Shown here: one piece after another, positions 6,029 to 10,668 of the stretch
Position numbering within the stretch: position 1 is the stretch's first letter
Layout of the letters: each line of letters opens with the position of its first letter
NCBI GenBank assembly: GCA_018061525.1
Contig: JAGOUB010000024.1
Coordinates: 1-10,668, forward strand
Reading direction: 5' to 3'
DNA length: 10,668 nt
Source of the DNA: Candidatus Peribacteraceae bacterium
Lineage (GTDB): Bacteria > Patescibacteriota > Gracilibacteria > Peribacterales > Peribacteraceae
Program-made: the position numbers and the translations under genes
Notes under the pieces: generated by a model
What the model was told of the DNA's origin: nothing
Seen by the model: only the letters and a program-made list of their open reading frames with translations
The model's database searches: none

Positions 6029-6603
6029 TGCCCGCCCCTGAGCTGCCCATCATCGCCTTCCCTACGCCCAAGGCCATGGAGGCCTGGCTCAAGAAGCATG
6101 CCGCCTCGTCGCCCGGCATCTGGCTCCGGTTCTTTAAGAAGGATTCCGGCGAGAAGTCCGTCACGTACCTCGAGGCCCTCGATGTCGCGCTCTGCTACGG
6201 CTGGATCGACGGCCAGGCGAAGCCGGGGGATACCCGGTCGTGGATCCAGCGCTTCACGCCCCGCCGCCCGCGCAGCATCTGGTCCAAGCGCAACCGCGAG
6301 TTCGTGGCGCGTCTCACCGAGGCGGGGCGCATGACGCCCGCCGGCCAGGCCGCCATCGACGCCGCCAAGGCCGACGGCCGCTGGGACGCCGCCTACGACT
6401 CGCCGAAGAACATGTCCGTGCCGGAGGATTTCGTGCTGGCCGTCCAGAAGCACAAGAAAGCGGCCGCGACCTTCGCGACCCTGAACAAGGCCAACACCTA
6501 CGCCATCGCCTGGCGCCTCACCACAGCCAAGAAGCCCGAGACCAGACAGCGTCGGTTCGATGCGCTCCTGGCCATGCTTAAAAAAGGCGAGAAACTCCAC
6601 TGA
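6028..6603 (+). CDS. YdeI/OmdA-like (bacteriocin-protection family) protein
   Basis: This 191-residue protein belongs to the YdeI/OmpD-associated family. Seen in the sequence are an N-terminal WL..H......WL.F.KK pattern (20-39), YLEALDVALCYGWIDGQ (47-63), the strongly conserved FTPRRPRSIWSKRN (76-89), GRMTPAGQAAI (99-109), GRWDAAYDSP (117-126) and a C-terminal AKKPETRQRR region. The family is named after a few enterobacterial members linked to stress and antimicrobial-peptide resistance; its biochemical activity is not known. There is no signal peptide or membrane helix. It overlaps the DUF1653 stop by one base and is followed after two bases by the GIY-YIG gene, so translation is probably coupled. 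No Shine-Dalgarno site is visible. Confidence 0.87.
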   Translation: MPAPELPIIAFPTPKAMEAWLKKHAASSPGIWLRFFKKDSGEKSVTYLEALDVALCYGWIDGQAKPGDTRSWIQRFTPRRPRSIWSKRNREFVARLTEAGRMTPAGQAAIDAAKADGRWDAAYDSPKNMSVPEDFVLAVQKHKKAAATFATLNKANTYAIAWRLTTAKKPETRQRRFDALLAMLKKGEKLH

Positions 6604-6605
6604 TC

Positions 6606-6851
6606 ATGCCGCACTACCTCTACCTCGCCCGCTGCGCCGACGACTCGCTCTACGCTGGCACGTGCTTGGACCTGGCCGAGCGCGAGGCGACGCACAACGC
6701 CGGCAAGGGCTCGAAGTACACGCGGTCGCGACTGCCGCTGCGCTTCGTCTACCACGAGGAATTCGCCACGCTCTCCGAGGTCCGCAAACGCGAGGCCGCG
6801 GTAAAGCGGCTCCCGAAAGAAGCCAAGGAACGCCTGGTCAGCGGAGCGTAA
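6606..6851 (+). CDS. GIY-YIG mini-nuclease, UPF0213/YhbQ-like
   Basis: This 81-residue protein is a stand-alone GIY-YIG domain of the usual UPF0213 size. The two signature strands read YLYLARC (4-10) and SLYAGT (14-19). The conserved arginine of the next helix is R26 (LAEREATHN), followed by GKGSKYTRSR (33-42), LVY-like RFVYHEE (46-52) and the catalytic glutamate E63 in KREAAVKRL. All expected active-site residues (Tyr, Arg, Glu) are present, so nuclease activity is plausible. Relatives are proposed to cut or process DNA, but the cell role is not settled. It is the last gene of the operon. Its TAA ends at 6851 and the convergent MBL-like gene's stop begins at 6852, leaving no room for a separate terminator. 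Confidence 0.88.
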   Translation: MPHYLYLARCADDSLYAGTCLDLAEREATHNAGKGSKYTRSRLPLRFVYHEEFATLSEVRKREAAVKRLPKEAKERLVSGA

Positions 6852-7382
6852 TCACTTGGTGAGCACTACCACCTCGCGGCCCTCCTGAGGCATGCCCTTC
6901 AGCTTGTACTCGGCCACCTGCTCTTTGCCGAGCGCGCCGACGGCCTTCAGAACGTCGTTCTCGAGCGCGCCCTTGGCGCCGGGCACGAGCACGAGCACGC
7001 GCGGATCGACCTCGTCGACCAGAGCCTGCACCTTCTTGGCGTCTTCGGCGGGCACCACCAGCACGGCGACCTCGCCGAGCTTCTCGATCTCCTGCTCGGA
7101 CCAATCCTTCAGCGGACCGGCGATGGCGGCCACGCGGACGTCGTCGGCCATCATCACGAATGAGACGTGCTGGCCGTCTTCCTGGCCCACGCCCTTGATG
7201 GCGATGCCGGAGCGGTCGTACTCACCGGGCCACGACAGCGTGCCGTCGGTCGGGGTCTCCTCGGGGGTCGACTTGAGGAGCAGGTCCTTGGCGTCGACGG
7301 ACTTGTCGGCGAAGACCGTCACATTGCGGCCGGCGCCAACGAGGCGGAAAGCAGAACCGGACAGGGCGGAGAAGGTGAGCAT
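6852..7382 (-). CDS. UlaG-like MBL-fold protein lacking the metal site
   Basis: This 176-residue protein resembles small metallo-beta-lactamase-fold proteins of the UlaG-like type. Matches are the first strands LTFSALSGSAFRL (2-14; family: H-S-S-F-R-I), WPGEYDRSGIAIKG (51-64; family: GPGEYE..G..V.G), DDVRVAAIAGPLKDWSEQEI (80-99) and VAVLVVPAEDAKKV...VDPRVLVLVP (105-134). The stretch between strands, where the HxHxDH zinc motif should stand, is shortened to FADKSVDAKDLLLKSTPEE. The later metal-binding His and Asp are also absent, with only one His (H72) in the protein. It is therefore probably a non-catalytic relative with a structural or binding role. The ATG is supported by TATACT seven bases upstream. 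It follows murA on the same strand after 37 bases. The function is unknown. Confidence 0.65.
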   Translation of the reverse strand: MLTFSALSGSAFRLVGAGRNVTVFADKSVDAKDLLLKSTPEETPTDGTLSWPGEYDRSGIAIKGVGQEDGQHVSFVMMADDVRVAAIAGPLKDWSEQEIEKLGEVAVLVVPAEDAKKVQALVDEVDPRVLVLVPGAKGALENDVLKAVGALGKEQVAEYKLKGMPQEGREVVVLTK

Positions 7383-7389
7383 CGGGTGG

Positions 7390-7395
7390 AGTATA
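7390..7395 (-). promoter_or_regulatory. Putative -10 box (TATACT), leaderless start of the MBL-like gene
   Basis: TATACT on the minus strand lies seven bases (CCACCCG) before the ATG at 7382, in the 37-base gap after murA. It differs from the -10 consensus TATAAT at one base. No -35 box was found in the GC-rich sequence upstream. Transcription would begin at or just before the ATG. Confidence 0.5.
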
Positions 7396-7419
7396 GCGGC
7401 CGCGCCGAACTGGCGCGAC

Positions 7420-8697
7420 TCAGGCGGGCGAATTCATGATGCGCTCCATACGGGCGCCCAGGGCGCGCAGTTTCTCGTCGAAGCGATCGTAGCCGCGCTC
7501 GATGTAGCGGACGTCGGTGATCACGGTCTCGCCCTCGGCGCAGAGGCCGGCCACCACCATCGCCGCGCCGGCGCGGATATCGTTGCTGGAGACGATTTGG
7601 CCCTTGAGCGGGGTGGGGCCGATGATCAGGGCTTGGTGGGCGTTGAGGATCTCGATGTGGGCGCCCATCTTCTCCAGTTCGAACAGATAGCCCAGGCGGC
7701 CGTCGTAGAGGCGCTCGAACATGCGCGAGACGCCCTTGGACTGCGTCATGAGCACGCCGACGGGGGCCTGCAGGTCGGTGTGGAAGCCGGGATGGATGTT
7801 GGTCCTGACTTGGAGGGCGTTGAGCATCGAGAGCTCGCCGTCGATGAAGAGCGTCTTGGCGGCCGCGTCGTAGGTCCAGATGGCGCCGGCATTCTTGAGC
7901 GTCTCAAGGAAGAGGAGCAGGTCCTCGCGGTCGATGTCGTGCAGGCGCACCTTACCCTTGGTGACGAGGGCGGCGACGGTGAAGGTGCCGGCCTCCAGAT
8001 AGTCGAAGGGGACGCGGACGTTGACGGCCGAGAGCTTGGACTTGCCGCGCACGATGATGGTGTGCGTGCCGATGCCTTCCACCTCGGCGCCCATCGCCTT
8101 CACCATCTTGCAGACGGCCTGGACGTGGGGCTCGATGGCGGCCAGGTCGATGCGTGTCTCACCCTCGGTGAGGGCGGCGGCCATGACGGCGTTCTCGGTG
8201 GCGGTGACAGAGAATTCGGGGAGGATGACGTGGCCGGCTTTGGGCTTGCCCTGCAGGTGCAGCACGTCGCGCGTGCTCATGTTCACCACGCCCATCTGCT
8301 CGAAGGCGGAGGTGTGGGCCTCGGCGCCGCGCTTCTTGCTGATGACGTCGCCGCCGGGGTAGGCCATCTCGGCCACGCCGAAGCGGGCGAGCATGGGGCC
8401 GAGCAGCACGATGGAGGCGCGGAGCTTGCTGGTGAATTCGAGCGGGATTGGCTTGTAGCTAAGGTTGCGGGTGGAGACGCGGACGGTGGAGCCCTCAAAG
8501 CTCGTCTCGGCGCCGAGGTGCTCGAGCATGGCGAGCATCACGAGCGTGTCGGAGAGGCGCGGGACGTTCTCCACCACGGTCTCGCCGTCGGCCACGAGCG
8601 TGGCCGCCAGCATGGGGAGCGTGGCGTTCTTGGAGCCGCTGATGATGACCTCGCCCTGGAGCGGGACGCCGCCCTTGATGCGATACCGAATATCCAT
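7420..8697 (-). CDS. murA: UDP-N-acetylglucosamine 1-carboxyvinyltransferase (MurA), Asp-type
   Basis: This 425-residue enzyme has the normal MurA length. It adds enolpyruvate from PEP to UDP-GlcNAc, the first committed step of peptidoglycan synthesis, in the cytosol. Seen are ISGSKNATLPMLAATL (19-34, with K23 and N24), LRASIVLLGPMLARFG (102-117 region, R103), the catalytic loop PGGD (114-117), SVTATENAVMAAAL (163-176), HPGFHTDLQAP (302-312, with catalytic D308) and the C-terminal ERGYDRFDEKLRALGA. The loop residue that is Cys115 in E. coli is Asp (D117) here. This is the natural change known from Mycobacterium and Chlamydia that prevents covalent fosfomycin inhibition. The ATG has TAGACT six bases upstream and TTGGCA 16 bases before that. 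It lies between the delta' gene and the MBL-like gene on the same strand. Confidence 0.95.
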   Translation of the reverse strand: MDIRYRIKGGVPLQGEVIISGSKNATLPMLAATLVADGETVVENVPRLSDTLVMLAMLEHLGAETSFEGSTVRVSTRNLSYKPIPLEFTSKLRASIVLLGPMLARFGVAEMAYPGGDVISKKRGAEAHTSAFEQMGVVNMSTRDVLHLQGKPKAGHVILPEFSVTATENAVMAAALTEGETRIDLAAIEPHVQAVCKMVKAMGAEVEGIGTHTIIVRGKSKLSAVNVRVPFDYLEAGTFTVAALVTKGKVRLHDIDREDLLLFLETLKNAGAIWTYDAAAKTLFIDGELSMLNALQVRTNIHPGFHTDLQAPVGVLMTQSKGVSRMFERLYDGRLGYLFELEKMGAHIEILNAHQALIIGPTPLKGQIVSSNDIRAGAAMVVAGLCAEGETVITDVRYIERGYDRFDEKLRALGARMERIMNSPA

Positions 8698-8703
8698 GCC
8701 CGG

Positions 8704-8731
8704 AGTCTACTCTACGGCGGCCGTTTGCCAA
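8704..8731 (-). promoter_or_regulatory. Putative murA promoter (TTGGCA-N16-TAGACT), leaderless
   Basis: On the minus strand TTGGCA (8726-8731) matches the -35 consensus at five of six bases. It is followed by a 16-base spacer and TAGACT (8704-8709), which lies six bases (CCGGGC) before the murA ATG at 8697. This is the most complete promoter in the window and the best single support for the leaderless reading of the TAnACT boxes. Confidence 0.58.
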
Positions 8732-8777
8732 TAGTCCGTTCTGTGTCACGGTAGGCATCAAGCGGGGTTTGATCGGT

Positions 8778-8790
8778 GGCGATTCTCGCC
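8778..8790. other. Small perfect hairpin between the delta' gene and murA
   Basis: GGCGA-TTC-TCGCC is a five-base-pair stem with a three-base loop in the gap 8698-8818, 28 bases past the stop of the delta' gene. No T-run follows on the minus strand, so it does not qualify as a classic intrinsic terminator. It could slow or stabilise a 3' end. The rest of the gap beyond the murA promoter shows nothing recognisable. Confidence 0.3.
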
Positions 8791-8818
8791 TGTTTACCCT
8801 CTCCTTTGACCAAATCTC

Positions 8819-9793
8819 TCAGGCAGCCACTTCCATCGCGAAGCGCGTGCAAAGCAGGCCGCGGTGGGTGTTGGTCTCCAGGTCGGCGGCAAAGCGCAGC
8901 AGGGCCGGCGTCAGGCGCAGGCGGGCGGCGGCATCCTCCTCGCGCAGGGCCAGGAAGAGATGGCGCAGCAGGTCCTCCCCATCGGGGCCGCGCTTGGCCA
9001 GCGGCTCCAGCGTTTTGAGGCGCGTGATCAGTTTCGGCTCGGCGTAGAAGGCGCGGGCGGCGGTGTGCAGCGCCTGCTCGGTGCGGCGCGAGTCGGGATC
9101 GGCCAAGAGGCGCTTGAGCACGCCCGGTGCGCCTTGGGCCAAGTGCAGCAGGAAGCCTTTCTCCTCTTCGCTCTCGTCTTTAAGAAGGGGCAAAAGCTCT
9201 TGGTGCGGCAGCGGCGAGAAATGCAGCACGCGGCAGCGTGAGACGACGGTGGGCAGGAGGCCCTCCAGCTGCTGGGTGGTGAGGATGAAGATGCGGCCGG
9301 GCGGCGGCTCCTCCAAGATTTTTAGGAGCGCGTTGGCGGCCTCGTCCTGCATGCGCTCCACCGAGCGGATGAGACAGAAGCGGTGTGTGCCGGCGCCGGT
9401 GGAGTGCAATCTCTCCTGGATGGCGCGCACGTCGTCGATAGAGATCGTGTCCGTCTTCATCGGCGGCTCGCGCTTGGCGCGGTGCTCCTGCGGCACGTTC
9501 GAAGTCTTGGAGATCACGTCCCAGTCGTCGCAGATCTCGTCCATCCAGAGCTGGTCGAGCACGAGCAGGTCGGGGTGGATCAGACGGTCGAGCTGGCGCG
9601 TCAGTTCGGCAGCAGCGTCTGGGTCCAGCCCCTCGGTGAGCACGCGGCGCACAAACCAATGGGCGACGGCGAACTTGCCCACGTGCCGCGGACCGGCGAA
9701 CAAGTATGCGTGCGCCAGATTGCCGGCCTTGAGGTCGGCCTCCAGCGAGGCGCGGGCGTAGGCATGGCCGAGGATGTCGCGTGCGGCTGTCAC
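8819..9793 (-). CDS. holB: DNA polymerase III delta' subunit-like AAA+ clamp-loader protein
   Basis: This 324-residue protein is a delta'-type AAA+ subunit that helps load the sliding clamp during replication. Seen are ILGH (7-10), NLAHAYLFAGPRHVGKF (25-41, P-loop region), ISIDDVRAIQERL (118-129), SVERMQDEAANALLKILEEPPPG (144-166) and the SRC motif (185-187) that supplies an arginine finger to the neighbouring subunit. The P-loop ends GKF instead of GK[S/T], so ATP hydrolysis is unlikely, as in E. coli delta'. The four-cysteine zinc module usual between the P-loop and the next motif is missing; only one Cys (C88) is found there. The start is GTG, with TACACT six bases upstream. It begins 16 bases after the secA stop. 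Confidence 0.87.
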   Translation of the reverse strand: MTAARDILGHAYARASLEADLKAGNLAHAYLFAGPRHVGKFAVAHWFVRRVLTEGLDPDAAAELTRQLDRLIHPDLLVLDQLWMDEICDDWDVISKTSNVPQEHRAKREPPMKTDTISIDDVRAIQERLHSTGAGTHRFCLIRSVERMQDEAANALLKILEEPPPGRIFILTTQQLEGLLPTVVSRCRVLHFSPLPHQELLPLLKDESEEEKGFLLHLAQGAPGVLKRLLADPDSRRTEQALHTAARAFYAEPKLITRLKTLEPLAKRGPDGEDLLRHLFLALREEDAAARLRLTPALLRFAADLETNTHRGLLCTRFAMEVAA

Positions 9794-9799
9794 GGCGCC

Positions 9800-9805
9800 A
9801 GTGTA
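9800..9805 (-). promoter_or_regulatory. Putative -10 box (TACACT), leaderless start of the delta' gene
   Basis: TACACT on the minus strand lies six bases (GGCGCC) before the GTG at 9793 and begins four bases past the secA stop codon. Any -35 element would have to sit inside the 3' end of secA, and none was recognised. Spacing and hexamer agree with the other TAnACT boxes in the window. Confidence 0.45.
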
Positions 9806-9809
9806 CCGC

Positions 9810-10668
<859 letters not shown>

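Noticed and set aside
6582..6593. GGCGAG as a Shine-Dalgarno site for the GIY-YIG gene
   Set aside because: It is more than 10 bases too far from the ATG at 6606 in useful terms and is a weak match.
6892..8754. Long plus-strand open frame (620 codons) across the MBL-like and murA genes
   Set aside because: It is the antisense shadow of two clear minus-strand genes in GC-rich DNA. Its product is low-complexity (rich in Gly, Ala, Val, His, Asp) and has no family features.

Overview
This is a compact, high-GC bacterial window. It holds one 5'-truncated tRNA gene and nine complete protein genes, plus the 3' end of secA at the right edge. There are almost no intergenic gaps. TGA and TAG act as ordinary stops, GTG starts are used, and no gene shows a convincing Shine-Dalgarno site. 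The gene set (secA, a delta'-like clamp-loader subunit, murA, an apparently non-catalytic UlaG-like MBL-fold protein, a DPM/DPG-type glycosyltransferase) and the dense packing would fit a member of the Patescibacteria (CPR). That placement is an inference from gene content and style, not a proven assignment.

Layout. Positions 1-69 (+) are the body of a tRNA-Arg(CCU) with an encoded CCA. Next, read leftwards on the minus strand, come a DUF4256 protein (71-616), a family 2 glycosyltransferase (626-1366) and a very large protein (1425-5675). The large protein combines seven tandem repeats of 76-81 residues, a linker with an Ig-like stretch, and a complete SWI2/SNF2 ATPase. Divergent from it is a plus-strand three-gene operon (5813-6851): DUF1653 protein, YdeI/OmdA-like protein and a GIY-YIG mini-nuclease, with junctions of -1 and +2 bases. 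This operon converges with zero spacing on a minus-strand housekeeping run: degenerate MBL-fold protein (6852-7382), MurA (7420-8697), DNA polymerase III delta' (8819-9793) and SecA (9810-10668, N-terminal part outside the window).

Two things stand out. First, the repeat-SNF2 protein is the best candidate for an undescribed system. Its repeats are strongly conserved but match no domain I can name with confidence. They include a 72-base exact duplication, and they alternate between two tail types, as if pairs of repeats had been copied. No modification, nuclease or other partner gene lies beside it. Second, five genes have a TAnACT hexamer exactly 6 or 7 bases before the start codon, and a sixth has a one-mismatch version. 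This is the layout of a -10 box for a leaderless transcript. The SNF2 gene lacks it and instead has an unusually AT-rich leader, which sets it apart from its neighbours.

Functionally, the right half is core cell biology: peptidoglycan precursor synthesis, replication and protein export. The left half is accessory: SNF2 protein, glycosyltransferase, DUF4256 and the tRNA. MurA carries Asp in place of the usual catalytic-loop Cys, which predicts natural fosfomycin resistance. No gene-free stretch exceeds 300 bases. The longest gaps are 5676-5812 (divergent promoters) and 8698-8818 (murA promoter and a small hairpin).
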